DNA from: Microbulbifer salipaludis
GTDB lineage: Bacteria > Pseudomonadota > Gammaproteobacteria > Pseudomonadales > Cellvibrionaceae
Direction of reading: 5' to 3'
DNA: 64,000 bases
Assembly (NCBI RefSeq): GCF_017303155.1
Contig: NZ_JAEKJR010000001.1
Location: 1,054,001-1,118,000, forward strand
The position numbers were made by a program, and so were the translations under genes. The notes under the pieces were generated by a model that made no database searches, was not told where the DNA came from, and worked only from the letters and a program-made list of their open reading frames with translations. The number at the start of each line of letters is the position of its first letter. Position 1 is the stretch's first letter. Below, one piece after another: positions 34,990 to 43,621 of the stretch.

Positions 34990-36303
34990 TTATTGCGCTT
35001 GCAGTGGCTTGCGTAATACGCGGGAATTTCGCTGAATGTTGTACAGGGACTTGCGGCTGGTAGGCAGGTCGCCGACGTCGACTTGGGTAAAACCCCGCTC
35101 GATAAACCAGTGCTCGGTCTGGGTGGTAAGTACATAGATTTCGTCGAGGTCCAGTGCGCGAGCCTGCCGCTCCAGGTGCTGCAGCAGTTTGGCGCCGCGG
35201 CCGCCGCCACGGAACTCCGGATGAATGGCCACGCAGGCGATCTCGGCCGCAATGGTATCTCCCTGGTCGTCCAGAATGGGATACAGGGCCGCGCAGGCCA
35301 CCGGCGTGCCGTCCACCTCTACCAGCGTGAAATGGTCGATTTCGGATTCCAGTTTTTCCCGCGAGCGCCGTACCAGAATCCCCTGTTTTTCCAGCGGCCG
35401 AATCAGCCCGAGAATGCCGCCCACGTCATTAATGCGGGCGCGACGAATCACCTCGTAGCTGTCGCGGTAGATCATGGTGCCGGCGCCTTCGCGGCTCAGC
35501 AGTTCCTGCAACAGTGCGCCGTTGTCGGCGTAACTGAGCAGGTGCACCCGCTGGGTACCGGCGTTGCACGCGCGGATAGCACAGGTGAGAGTTTCGCTGT
35601 CTACGCTATCCGCTACATCCTCGGCCTGATGGATACTCAGGTCATACACGGGCTGGCTGTCGACCGTCAGTTGCGGCAGGTCGCGGAACAGAATCAGTTT
35701 CTCAGCATTCAGCGCCTTGGCGGCTTCTGCGGCGAGATCGAGGTAGTTGAGATTAAACAGTTCGCCGGTCAGGGAGGTGCCAAACGGTGACAGCAGTACC
35801 AGCGAATTTTCCTCCAACGCGCGGCCGATGGCTTGCACCTCCATACGCCGTACCTGGCCGGTCCAGCGCATATCGGTCCCGTCGATGATGCCCACCGGGC
35901 GAGCGGTAACGAAGTTGCCGGACACCACTTTCAGTGCGGAGCGCGCCATGGGGGAGTCTGGCAATCCCTGGGAAAAGGCGGCTTCAATTTCAAAGCGCAA
36001 TTTGCCCACCGCCGCCTTGATAACCTCCAGGGTTTCCCGGTCGGTAATGCGGGTGTTGCCCTGAAAGCGGCTTTCTATGCCGGCTTTTTCCAGAGCCTCA
36101 TTGACCTGTACGCGGGCGCCGTGGACCAGCACCAGTTTCACGCCCAGGCTGATCAGCAGAGTGAGGTCGTGCACCAGGTTGCGAAAGTTTTCGTGCTCAA
36201 AGCCTTCCCCGGGAATCGCTACCACCAGGGTTCGCCCGCGCAGATCATTGATATAAGGCGCGGCGTTTCGGAACCAGTTGAGGGTGGTGGTTTCTGTATT
36301 CAC
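34990..36303 (-). CDS. argA: N-acetylglutamate synthase ArgA
   Basis: First committed step of arginine synthesis: acetyl-CoA plus glutamate to N-acetylglutamate. The 437-residue protein pairs an N-terminal amino-acid-kinase-like regulatory domain (about 1-285; GVKLVLVHGARVQVN, FNLNYLDLAAEAAKALNAEKLILF) with a C-terminal GNAT domain (about 295-437; CVAIHPEFRGGGRGAKLLQHLERQA is the acetyl-CoA loop). The start is placed at a GTG that aligns with the E. coli N-terminus; no good ribosome-binding site is seen and an upstream TTG would add 13 residues. The region upstream carries a large nested palindrome. Same argA-argE neighbourhood as P. aeruginosa. Confidence 0.93.
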   Translation of the reverse strand: MNTETTTLNWFRNAAPYINDLRGRTLVVAIPGEGFEHENFRNLVHDLTLLISLGVKLVLVHGARVQVNEALEKAGIESRFQGNTRITDRETLEVIKAAVGKLRFEIEAAFSQGLPDSPMARSALKVVSGNFVTARPVGIIDGTDMRWTGQVRRMEVQAIGRALEENSLVLLSPFGTSLTGELFNLNYLDLAAEAAKALNAEKLILFRDLPQLTVDSQPVYDLSIHQAEDVADSVDSETLTCAIRACNAGTQRVHLLSYADNGALLQELLSREGAGTMIYRDSYEVIRRARINDVGGILGLIRPLEKQGILVRRSREKLESEIDHFTLVEVDGTPVACAALYPILDDQGDTIAAEIACVAIHPEFRGGGRGAKLLQHLERQARALDLDEIYVLTTQTEHWFIERGFTQVDVGDLPTSRKSLYNIQRNSRVLRKPLQAQ

Positions 36304-36410
36304 GGTTTTAGTATTCAAAAGATGGAACGGAAGTTTGCACAATATACCGTATTTTCTGCGGATTTCCGTTGATTACTTTGGGATGGGAAAATCTCAATAG
36401 TTCACGCGAA

Positions 36411-36524
36411 GGCGTCGATGCCGGGTACGGGTTTGTGAGACCTTCTAAAACAGGGATGTTTTAGAAGAGCCCCCAGGGATGGGTACACGGCGTGTCTCAC
36501 AAACCCGTACCCGGTAGCGACGCC
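36411..36524. repeat. Nested-palindrome repeat, copy A
   Basis: A 114-base intergenic element between argE and argA. Outer arms of 31 bases (36411-36441 and 36494-36524) pair at 29 of 31 positions. Inside is a perfect 10-bp hairpin (36442-36467, loop AGGGAT), then the core GAGCCCCCAGGGATGGGT (36467-36484), which recurs identically in copy B on the other strand. It carries no ORF and does not end in a T-tract, so it is not a simple terminator. Confidence 0.85.
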
Positions 36525-36551
36525 GCCACCGGATCGAAATGACAGGTACCA

Positions 36552-37706
36552 CTACAGGCAAAATCGCCCAATCATGCCCTTTAACACTTCCACCATCGGA
36601 TCAATCCGCTCCAATCCAAGATACTCGTCGGGCTGGTGTGCCTGATCAATATCACCGGGCCCAAGCACAATCGTCTGCATCCCCAGCTTCTGCAGGAAGG
36701 GCGCTTCGGTGGCAAAGGCGACACTCTCGGCACTGTGCCCGGTCAGCTGCTCGGCCACCTGTACCAGTTCCGATTGCGCCGGCTCCTCGAATGCTTCGAC
36801 ACCACCGATCAGTGAATCCATTTGCAGCTGAATTTTTTCATCGTCCACTACATTTTTCAGGCGCTGGTGCAGCTCGCCTCGCAGTGCGTCCATCGGCATA
36901 CCCGGAAGCGGGCGCAGGTCGAACTGCAGCTCCGTGTGGCCACAGATCCGGTTGGGGTTGTCACCGCCGTGAATGCAGCCGAGGTTGAGGGTGGGTACCT
37001 GCACCGCGAATCCGGGATTCCGGTAACGCTCCTGCCACTCCCCGCGCAATTTCAGGATTTCAGACATCGCGGTGTGCATCGCTTCCAGCGCGCTGGCACC
37101 GTATGCGGGGTTGGAGGAGTGCCCTGCCTGGCCGGTGATGCGCAGGCGCTCCATCATCATGCCCTTGTGCATACGGATGGGTTTCAGGCCCGTAGGCTCG
37201 CCGATAATGGCGTAGCGGGCCTTGGGTAAACCCGCCTTTACCAGTGCGCGGGCGCCGGACATGGAGGTTTCCTCGTCGGCGGTGGCGAGAATAATCAGCG
37301 GCTGTTGCAGGGGTTTGCCGGCAAAGGCTTTGGCGGCTTCAATGGCCAGCGGGAAAAAGCCCTTCATGTCGGTGCTGCCCAGGCCGTACCAGCGATTGTC
37401 GCGCTCGCTCAGCTTGAACGGGTCCGATTGCCAGCGGTTGTCGTCGTAGGGCACTGTGTCGGTATGCCCGGCCAGCACCAGGCCGCCATCGCCACTGCCG
37501 AGGGTGGCGATCAGGTTGGCTTTGTGGGGCTGGTCTTCCATGGGCATGATCTGTACGGAAAAACCAAGCGTCTCAAGCCATGCGGCCAGCAGGTCGATTA
37601 CGCCGCGGTTGCCCATGTCCAGCTTGGGATTGGTGGCGCTGACACTGGGGCTGGCCACCAGTTGTTGCAGCTGGCTCTGCAGGTCGGGCAGCGTGCGGGT
37701 GCTCAT
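36552..37706 (-). CDS. argE: Acetylornithine deacetylase ArgE
   Basis: Zinc-dependent M20-family amidohydrolase that converts N2-acetylornithine to ornithine. The protein has 384 residues (E. coli 383). Metal-site motifs are visible: LAGHTDTVPYD, GLGSTDMKGFFPLA and TADEETSMSGARALV, with the catalytic Glu-Glu. The dimerisation lid lies between about 180 and 290. It is upstream of argA on the same strand, separated by the nested palindrome, and possibly transcribed with the DMT gene 30 bases before it. Confidence 0.95.
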   Translation of the reverse strand: MSTRTLPDLQSQLQQLVASPSVSATNPKLDMGNRGVIDLLAAWLETLGFSVQIMPMEDQPHKANLIATLGSGDGGLVLAGHTDTVPYDDNRWQSDPFKLSERDNRWYGLGSTDMKGFFPLAIEAAKAFAGKPLQQPLIILATADEETSMSGARALVKAGLPKARYAIIGEPTGLKPIRMHKGMMMERLRITGQAGHSSNPAYGASALEAMHTAMSEILKLRGEWQERYRNPGFAVQVPTLNLGCIHGGDNPNRICGHTELQFDLRPLPGMPMDALRGELHQRLKNVVDDEKIQLQMDSLIGGVEAFEEPAQSELVQVAEQLTGHSAESVAFATEAPFLQKLGMQTIVLGPGDIDQAHQPDEYLGLERIDPMVEVLKGMIGRFCL

Positions 37707-37736
37707 AGCTTCTTTCCTTGCATGGGAACGCGATGT

Positions 37737-38606
37737 CTATGGGTGTTTGTTGCGCCACTCGCTGAGAGCGACGGCGGCGACGATCAAGAGTCCGCCGGCG
37801 ATCAGTCGCGGCAGGTCAGCATCGCGGTTCCAGATCAGCAGATTGACGATCAGCCCCGCGGGAATCAACACATTGTTCATGGCCGCCAGCGTTGCTGGGG
37901 AGACCTGGGTGGCGCCCTTGTTCCACAGAAAGTAGCCGATACCGGACGCCACTGCGCCGAGCCAGAGTAGCACGCTCCATTGCACCACACCGGTGGGGTA
38001 CTGCGGCTTGCCTAGTAGTAGCCAGGCAATGGCGGCCACAATGCTGGCGCCGATAAAAAACCAGCCGAATGTCTGCCGCGGTGGCAGCGATTTGCCACGC
38101 ACTGCGCTGGATTGCATAAACTGCCTGTAGGCTACCTGGCCGCTGGCAAAGCACAGGTTGGCGCCTTGCACCACAAAAAAGCCGAGCCAGTAATCATCGC
38201 TGAGGCTGTCCCAACGAATAATGGCGGCACCAGCCACGGCGATCGCGGCCACCAGCAGGTTCCACAGGCTATTGCGCAGCGAGAGCCGGCGCGCCAGCAG
38301 GTTGTAGATCAGTGCAATATATACCGGTGTGAAAATAGTAAACAGCAGTACTTCCGGCACGCTCAGCAGCAGGAACGACTGGTAGTAAAACAGGTACATC
38401 AGGCCCAGCTGAATGGCGCCAATGGCCATCAGGGTAATGGCAGTGCGTGGTGGCGTGCGCCAGTTGAGAAAGGGTAGAAAGACCAGGGTTGCCAGTAGCA
38501 CGCGGGTGAGTACGGAAAAATAGCTGTCGACCTGGCCGGCCAGGTAGACCCCGATCAGGCTGAAGGAAAAGGCCCACAGTAAGGTGACAATGATCAGAAG
38601 TAGCAT
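37737..38606 (-). CDS. DMT-superfamily (EamA) transporter
   Basis: A 289-residue inner-membrane protein with ten predicted helices arranged as two EamA repeats (LLWAFSFSLIGVYL near the start; GYFLWNKGATQVSPATLAAMNNVLIPAGLIVNLLIW in the second half). These are drug/metabolite exporters of very varied substrate. The closest architecture I recall is YtfF/carboxylate-amino acid-amine exporters; a substrate cannot be assigned. It starts 15-20 bases from the divergent DUF6314-like gene and reads toward argE. Confidence 0.85.
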   Translation of the reverse strand: MLLLIIVTLLWAFSFSLIGVYLAGQVDSYFSVLTRVLLATLVFLPFLNWRTPPRTAITLMAIGAIQLGLMYLFYYQSFLLLSVPEVLLFTIFTPVYIALIYNLLARRLSLRNSLWNLLVAAIAVAGAAIIRWDSLSDDYWLGFFVVQGANLCFASGQVAYRQFMQSSAVRGKSLPPRQTFGWFFIGASIVAAIAWLLLGKPQYPTGVVQWSVLLWLGAVASGIGYFLWNKGATQVSPATLAAMNNVLIPAGLIVNLLIWNRDADLPRLIAGGLLIVAAVALSEWRNKHP

Positions 38607-38621
38607 GAACAGGTGTTTCCA

Positions 38622-39092
38622 TTGAATTCGCTGGTGGATTACAAAGCGTTAAGCGCGTTAGCGCAATTGGTAGAACGTCTGCAAAAGGTGCGGGCGTTCA
38701 GTTTTACTGCCAGCAACGGACCCGGCTCAAAAACCAACTGGCGTGGTCACGGGCGTGGGGATGTGACGGTTACCAGCTGCGGAGCCCATACCCTGTTTGC
38801 CGAGCGGGCAGAATTTTCCGATGCGGACGGCCATAAAATTGACCTGCAGAATACCTATCGCTGGACCCGTTGCCCCGCGTTCGTTCGCCTCGAGCACCTG
38901 CGGCGTGCGCAGCCGGTGCTCCTGTTCAACCTGGCACCGGTGACCGAGCACGGGTTTCGCCACCAGGCACCGCACTTGTGTGGTGAGGATACCTACACCG
39001 CCGACCTGATTCTGCACGCGGATGAGATCGAATTGATCTGGCAGATTCACGGGCCGCGCAAAAACGAACGTTTGCATTATCACTACTGGTAG
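38622..39092 (+). CDS. DUF6314-like protein
   Basis: A soluble protein of about 156 residues. The C-terminal pattern HLCGEDTYTADLILHADEIELIWQIHGPRKNERLHYHYW resembles DUF6314, whose members share H-C-D-Y and GPRKN near the end; this is recall of the family, not a search. No function is known. No ATG is available: GTG at 38613 and TTG at 38622 are the candidates; the TTG has an AGGTG box 6 bases upstream. It sits divergently next to the EamA transporter. Confidence 0.6.
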   Translation: MNSLVDYKALSALAQLVERLQKVRAFSFTASNGPGSKTNWRGHGRGDVTVTSCGAHTLFAERAEFSDADGHKIDLQNTYRWTRCPAFVRLEHLRRAQPVLLFNLAPVTEHGFRHQAPHLCGEDTYTADLILHADEIELIWQIHGPRKNERLHYHYW

Positions 39093-39130
39093 CCCCTGTT
39101 TTTACCGTGAAAACAGGATACCCTCGTGCC

Positions 39131-39170
39131 CATTCTGACCCATTTTCTTCTGACCCATTTTCTCCTGACC
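39131..39170. repeat. 15-bp tandem repeat upstream of the M24 peptidase
   Basis: Two complete copies and one partial copy of the unit CATTTTCTTCTGACC (second copy with one change) end about 36 bases before the peptidase ATG. The repeat lies in the 5' leader of the transcript. Confidence 0.7.
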
Positions 39171-39206
39171 GATAGTCTCGTGATGGATACCCGTGGAGAA
39201 CGTGAC

Positions 39207-40472
39207 ATGCCCACCAAGCGCCAACTTCTGAAAACCGCCGCGCTGCTGGCGATGACGCCGGCAGTGCCCCTGCGCGCCGCCACCAACGCCGCGCCCGCGG
39301 ACAAAAAGCCCGGATCCCTGCTCGACGGCGTGCAGCCAATTCAAGTGTCCGAGCGGCAGGCGCGGGTCGAGAAGGCGCAAGCACTGATGGGCAAGGTCGG
39401 TATCGATGCCATGGTACTGGAGCCTGGTGCCGCCATGCTGTACTTCACCGGGATTCGCTGGTGGCGCTCGGAGCGTCTGACCTGTGTAGTGATTCCCCGG
39501 CGCGGCGATATTGCCGTGGTAACGCCATTCTTTGAAGAGCCCTCGGTGCGCGAGTCCATGACCTTTGGCGAGGATGTCCGCACCTGGCACGAACACGAGA
39601 GCCCGTTTGCGCGGGTGGCTTCGGTGCTCAAGGACCGCGGCATCAAGAGCGGCACCCTTGGCCTCGAGGCCTCGGTACGCTGGTTTGTGGCCGATGGCCT
39701 GCGGGACGCCCTGTCCGGGTTCAAGCTGGTGAGTGCCGACCCGGTTACCCGCGGCTGCCGTATGGTCAAGAGCCCGGCGGAGCTGGCGCTGATGAAAAAG
39801 GCCAACGAAATCACCCTGGCCGCCTATGGCATGGTGTGGAAGCAGTTGCGCCCGGGGATGACACCGGCCGACGTCAACCAGCTGATGCGCGAGGCGCAGA
39901 CCAGCCTGGGTGGGCAGGGTGTGTGGACCATGGCCCTGTTTGGCGAGGGCAGCGCCTATCCCCACGGCACCGATCAGCCGCAGCAGATTCGCGAAGGCCA
40001 GATTGTGCTGATGGACTGCGGCTGCAGTGTCGAAGGCTACCAGTCGGATATTTCCCGCACCTTCGTGTACGGGGAGCCCAGTAAAAAACAGCAAAAAATC
40101 TGGCAGCTGGTGCGCGAGGGGCAGAATGTGGCCTTTGAGGCCGCCAAACTCGGTGCGCCGGCGGGCAGTGTCGACGACGCGGTGCGCGCGTTTTATCTGA
40201 AAAATGGCTTCGGGCCGGACTACCGCCTGCCCGGACTGTCCCATCGCACCGGCCACGGAATCGGTATGGAAGGACACGAGCCGGTGAATTTTGTGCGCGG
40301 CGAAAAAACCGAGTTGGCACCGGGCATGTGTTTTTCCAATGAGCCGGGCATTTATCTGCCGGGGGAATTCGGTGTGCGTCTGGAAGACTGCCTGTACATG
40401 ACGGAGAAGGGGCCTGCCTGGTTTACCCTGCCGCCAGACAGCCTCGCCAGCCCACTGGGGCGCCTGGGTTGA
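39207..40472 (+). CDS. Exported M24-family metallopeptidase (Xaa-Pro dipeptidase-like)
   Basis: A 421-residue protein with an exported N-terminus (MPTKRQLLKTAALLAMTPAVPLRA), which looks like a Tat-related signal with Lys-Arg instead of Arg-Arg. The catalytic domain has the five M24 ligands: Asp in LMDCGCSVEG and SDISRTF, His in SHRTGHGIGM, Glu in FSNEPGIYL and GVRLEDCLY. An N-terminal creatinase-like domain comes first. Such periplasmic M24 peptidases are common in marine gammaproteobacteria; the substrate is unknown. The ATG has a GGAGAACG box upstream; earlier in-frame starts run through a tandem repeat and lack a signal. A 7-bp hairpin overlaps the stop. Confidence 0.85.
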   Translation: MPTKRQLLKTAALLAMTPAVPLRAATNAAPADKKPGSLLDGVQPIQVSERQARVEKAQALMGKVGIDAMVLEPGAAMLYFTGIRWWRSERLTCVVIPRRGDIAVVTPFFEEPSVRESMTFGEDVRTWHEHESPFARVASVLKDRGIKSGTLGLEASVRWFVADGLRDALSGFKLVSADPVTRGCRMVKSPAELALMKKANEITLAAYGMVWKQLRPGMTPADVNQLMREAQTSLGGQGVWTMALFGEGSAYPHGTDQPQQIREGQIVLMDCGCSVEGYQSDISRTFVYGEPSKKQQKIWQLVREGQNVAFEAAKLGAPAGSVDDAVRAFYLKNGFGPDYRLPGLSHRTGHGIGMEGHEPVNFVRGEKTELAPGMCFSNEPGIYLPGEFGVRLEDCLYMTEKGPAWFTLPPDSLASPLGRLG

Positions 40473-40489
40473 GCCCAGGCAAATTCCCG

Positions 40490-41299
40490 CTAAAGGGTGA
40501 TCTGCCCGCGCAGATAGGTAATGGCGCGTCCGCGCATGATCACCCGCTCCCCGTTCAGTTCGCAATCCAGCTCGCCACCGCGGGCTGAAATCTGTCTCGC
40601 CTTGAGAGCGGGCTTATCCAGCTTTGCCGCCCAGAAAGGCGTCATGTACGTGTGGGCCGAGCCGGTCACCGGGTCTTCATCAATGCCGATGGCCGGGGCG
40701 AAGAAGCGGCTGACGAAGTCGCAGTCAAATCCATCACCGGGCGCGGTGCAGATCACCCCCTTGTAGGGAAGCCTGGCCACCGCGCGCATATCGGGCTCGA
40801 GATTGGCAACGATGTCCGCGGAGGCAAACTCCACCAGCAGCTGATCGTTGGAACCGGCAACTTCCATGGCTGACAGCGGCGCGACACCGAGGGCGTCGGT
40901 ATATTCCTCGCCGAGACTGATCGGTTGGATGTTTTGTACGGGGAAGTCCAAAGCCAGCCGCTCCCCTTCACCCTCTCTTTCCCGACGCACGATCAGCTTG
41001 CCGCTGCGGGTGAAGAAGTGTATTTCATCGTCAATAAACCCCAGCTCCGACCACAGCAGATGCGCAGTGGCCAGGGTGGCGTGACCGCACAAGGGGACCT
41101 CTTCGCCGGGGGTAAACCAGCGCAGTTCGAAGCCGTGGCCGGCAGGCACGGTGAACGCGGTTTCCGCGAGGTTGTTCTCGGCGGCGATCTGTTGCAGTTG
41201 TTGGTCGTCGAGCCAGCGGGTCAGTGGTACATAGGCGGCGGGGTTGCCGCGAAAGAGTGCCGAGGTAAAGGCGTCGGCCTGGTAGATGGGCAGTTGCAT
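40490..41299 (-). CDS. PhzF-family isomerase/epimerase
   Basis: A 269-residue protein of the PhzF (phenazine biosynthesis-like) family, related to diaminopimelate epimerase. The catalytic Glu46 is in AENNLAETAF, and PLCGHATLATAHLLW and DPVTGSAHTYMTPFW are the hallmark motifs. Most relatives have no known substrate; no phenazine genes adjoin, so a role in phenazine synthesis is not implied. It converges with the M24 peptidase. A gagGAGT box precedes the ATG. Confidence 0.9.
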   Translation of the reverse strand: MQLPIYQADAFTSALFRGNPAAYVPLTRWLDDQQLQQIAAENNLAETAFTVPAGHGFELRWFTPGEEVPLCGHATLATAHLLWSELGFIDDEIHFFTRSGKLIVRREREGEGERLALDFPVQNIQPISLGEEYTDALGVAPLSAMEVAGSNDQLLVEFASADIVANLEPDMRAVARLPYKGVICTAPGDGFDCDFVSRFFAPAIGIDEDPVTGSAHTYMTPFWAAKLDKPALKARQISARGGELDCELNGERVIMRGRAITYLRGQITL

Positions 41300-41326
41300 G
41301 GAGGAGTCCTTCTCACATTACCAGCA

Positions 41327-41361
41327 TAAAAAAAGGGAGCGCCCGGAGGCACTCCCTTTTG
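41327..41361 (-). terminator. Terminator after the PiT/DUF47 operon
   Basis: On the minus strand AAAAGGGAG and CTCCCTTTTTTT form the stem, with a C/A mismatch and three more GC pairs above it; a T-tract follows. It lies between the PiT stop and the PhzF start. Confidence 0.8.
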
Positions 41362-41415
41362 TATCAGGCGCGGTGGGTCATTGTCATTACCCGGCGCTGT
41401 GTTACCAGCCCCTCT

Positions 41416-42693
41416 TTACCAACTAAAGACGCCCTTGAAGAAGAAGAAGAACAGAATCGCCAGGCCGGCGCCCGCGGGCAGGGTCACGATCCAGGAGGCG
41501 GCGATGGTGGTGATCATGCGCAGGTTAAGCGCACCGATACCGCGTGCCAGGCCGACCCCCAGTACCGCACCCACCAGGGTGTGCGTGGTGGAAATGGGCA
41601 GGCCGGTGCCGGAGGCGAGGACCACCGTGGCAGCCGCACCCAGCTCGGCAGCAAAACCGCGGCTCGGGGTCAGCTCGGTGATCTTGCGGCCGATCGTAGC
41701 CATTACCTTGAAGCCATAGGTGGCGAGGCCCACCACGATACCGGCACCACCCAGCAGCAGGATCCATGGCGGCATCACCGCTTTGGCAGTAACCGTGCCC
41801 TGTTGTACGGTGTTCACCACCGCGGCTAGCGGGCCGACGGCGTTGGCTACATCGTTGGAGCCGTGGGCAAACGCCATGGCACAGGCGGTGAAGATCATCA
41901 GGATGGCAAACACGCGCTCCACGTTGGCAAAGCGGTTGTCTTTTTCCATCGCCGGGTCGCGTTTGATGCGCTTCAGCAGCACCATACCGATGGCCATGAC
42001 CACCAGGCCCATCACCCCGGCAATCAACGCGTCCTGCAGGAAGCTCAGGGAAATACCGGCGTCCTTGAACACGTGCTTGAGGCCCTTGGTGAGCGTCACC
42101 ATGGAGATCATCCAGCCCACCGCAAACATGTAGACGGGGATGTAGCGCTTGGCGTTGGTGAAGGGGTCCTCGGTGTTGAGGATCAGCCGCTGCACGCTTC
42201 TGAATAACAAAAACGAGATGGTGCCGGCGAGCACCGGCGAGACCACCCAGCTGGCCACGATGCTGGCCACCTTGCCCCAGGCCACCGCGTCCACCGAGAT
42301 GCCCACGGCCGAGAAGCCAACGATGGCGCCGACAATGGAGTGGGTGGTGGAAACGGGCCAGCCCAGAATACTGGCGATCATCAGCCAGGTGCCCGCCGCC
42401 AGCAGAGCGGAAAGCATGCCGTACACCAGCAGCTCTGGTGTGTCGTTAAATAGGTCCGGGGCAATGATGCCCTTGCGGATGGTCGAGGTCACTTCACCGC
42501 CGGCCAGGTAGGCGCCGGCAAACTCGAAGATCATGGCGATGATAATCGCCTGTTTGATGGTCAGTGCGCGGGAGCCCACGGAGGTGCCCATGGCGTTGGC
42601 CACATCGTTGGCGCCCACACCCCAGGCCATGAAAAATCCGAACACACAAGCCAGAATCAGAAAGATATGGCCGTATTGAGCAATGATATCCAC
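41416..42693 (-). CDS. pit: PiT-family inorganic phosphate transporter
   Basis: A 425-residue low-affinity phosphate:H+ symporter of the PiT (PHO-4) family with about ten helices. The duplicated signature is seen as MAWGVGANDVANAMGTSVGSRALT near the start and AFAHGSNDVANAVGPLAAV in the second half; both contain the GANDVANA core. The C-terminal LPISTTHTLVGAVLGVGLARG also fits. The DUF47 gene is 15 bases upstream and is cotranscribed. The pair matches PA5207-PA5208 beside argE-argA in P. aeruginosa, so the location is conserved. Confidence 0.94.
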   Translation of the reverse strand: MDIIAQYGHIFLILACVFGFFMAWGVGANDVANAMGTSVGSRALTIKQAIIIAMIFEFAGAYLAGGEVTSTIRKGIIAPDLFNDTPELLVYGMLSALLAAGTWLMIASILGWPVSTTHSIVGAIVGFSAVGISVDAVAWGKVASIVASWVVSPVLAGTISFLLFRSVQRLILNTEDPFTNAKRYIPVYMFAVGWMISMVTLTKGLKHVFKDAGISLSFLQDALIAGVMGLVVMAIGMVLLKRIKRDPAMEKDNRFANVERVFAILMIFTACAMAFAHGSNDVANAVGPLAAVVNTVQQGTVTAKAVMPPWILLLGGAGIVVGLATYGFKVMATIGRKITELTPSRGFAAELGAAATVVLASGTGLPISTTHTLVGAVLGVGLARGIGALNLRMITTIAASWIVTLPAGAGLAILFFFFFKGVFSW

Positions 42694-42708
42694 GTTTTCT
42701 CTCCCCGC

Positions 42709-43386
42709 TTAGCGCGCCAGTAACAACTGCAATCGGTTACCCACACCGTGGGCCTCATCTGCCAGGTCACCGACCCACTCGATCACCCGGTAGAGGAAAA
42801 TCACATCTACCGGCGGCAGGTCTTTTTCTAATTTGAACAGTGCCGCGCGCACTTCGACTTCGAGCTCGTCAGACTTGCGCTCGAGATCGTCCAGTTCTTC
42901 GGTCATGCGGCGGGCGATATCCACTTCGCGGCCGGAAAAGCCGGATTCCAGCAGTTCGTCCAGCTCGTTGATAGCCTTCAGCGCCTGGGCGGAGGTGGCC
43001 ACGGCACTTTCGACAAAGATGGTCATCATCGGGTGCATGGATTCCGGGAACTGCATCTGGCGGCCAATGGCCAGGCCCGCAATGTCCTGGGCCTTGTTGG
43101 CGACCTTGTCCTGCACGTGCAGCAACTCCAGCAGGTCGCTGCGGGAGACCGGCATAAACAGGCTGTCCGGCAGGTGCAGGCGCAGGTCTTTCTTGATGTC
43201 GTCGGCGCGGTTCTCGCTGGCGGAGATGCGTTGCTGAACGGTTTTGGCCGTGCTGAAGTCGCCCTGCATAAGGGCTTCAAAGAAGGGCACCAGATCCGCT
43301 GACGCCTCGTGGGCGGTCGCCATGTGCTCCTTGATCGGCTTGATCGGCGAGCGGCCGAACAGGTTGGCGATATTGGACAGGGGCAT
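42709..43386 (-). CDS. DUF47/TIGR00153 PhoU-like protein
   Basis: A 225-residue helical protein of the DUF47 family, distantly related to PhoU, encoded directly upstream of the PiT gene and probably regulating or assisting it. The region LLHVQDKVANKAQDIAGLAIGRQM and the C-terminal DVIFLYRVIEWVGDLADEAHGVGNRLQLLLAR are typical. The ATG has an AAGGAACA box upstream. Earlier in-frame starts add residues without family homology. No Pho box was recognised in the 235 bases before it. Confidence 0.9.
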   Translation of the reverse strand: MPLSNIANLFGRSPIKPIKEHMATAHEASADLVPFFEALMQGDFSTAKTVQQRISASENRADDIKKDLRLHLPDSLFMPVSRSDLLELLHVQDKVANKAQDIAGLAIGRQMQFPESMHPMMTIFVESAVATSAQALKAINELDELLESGFSGREVDIARRMTEELDDLERKSDELEVEVRAALFKLEKDLPPVDVIFLYRVIEWVGDLADEAHGVGNRLQLLLAR

Positions 43387-43621
43387 GGTCTGTTCCTTTT
43401 TCCGGTCCTGACAGTTGATTGAAAAGCCGCTTGATTGGACGCTTGTCTGAGCCCTTGGTTGATCGAAAGGCGGCCGAATTGGGCGGCATGGTACCCCAAC
43501 ACGTGCGCAGGTCACAGTGATGTGACCGTTTCGTGGCAGACCGGGTGTCCGGTGCACTGTTGCGGATCGTCATAAGCGCTACAATGCGCCTTCAAACTAA
43601 AGCGTAGACGGGTGACAGGGT

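Noticed and set aside
36304..36410. An ArgR operator upstream of argA
   Set aside because: A TTTGAATAC-like stretch is present but the paired half-site is missing, so the arginine-box consensus is not met.
39102..40565. A 487-codon open frame opposite the M24 peptidase
   Set aside because: Antisense shadow of a gene with all five metal ligands in register.
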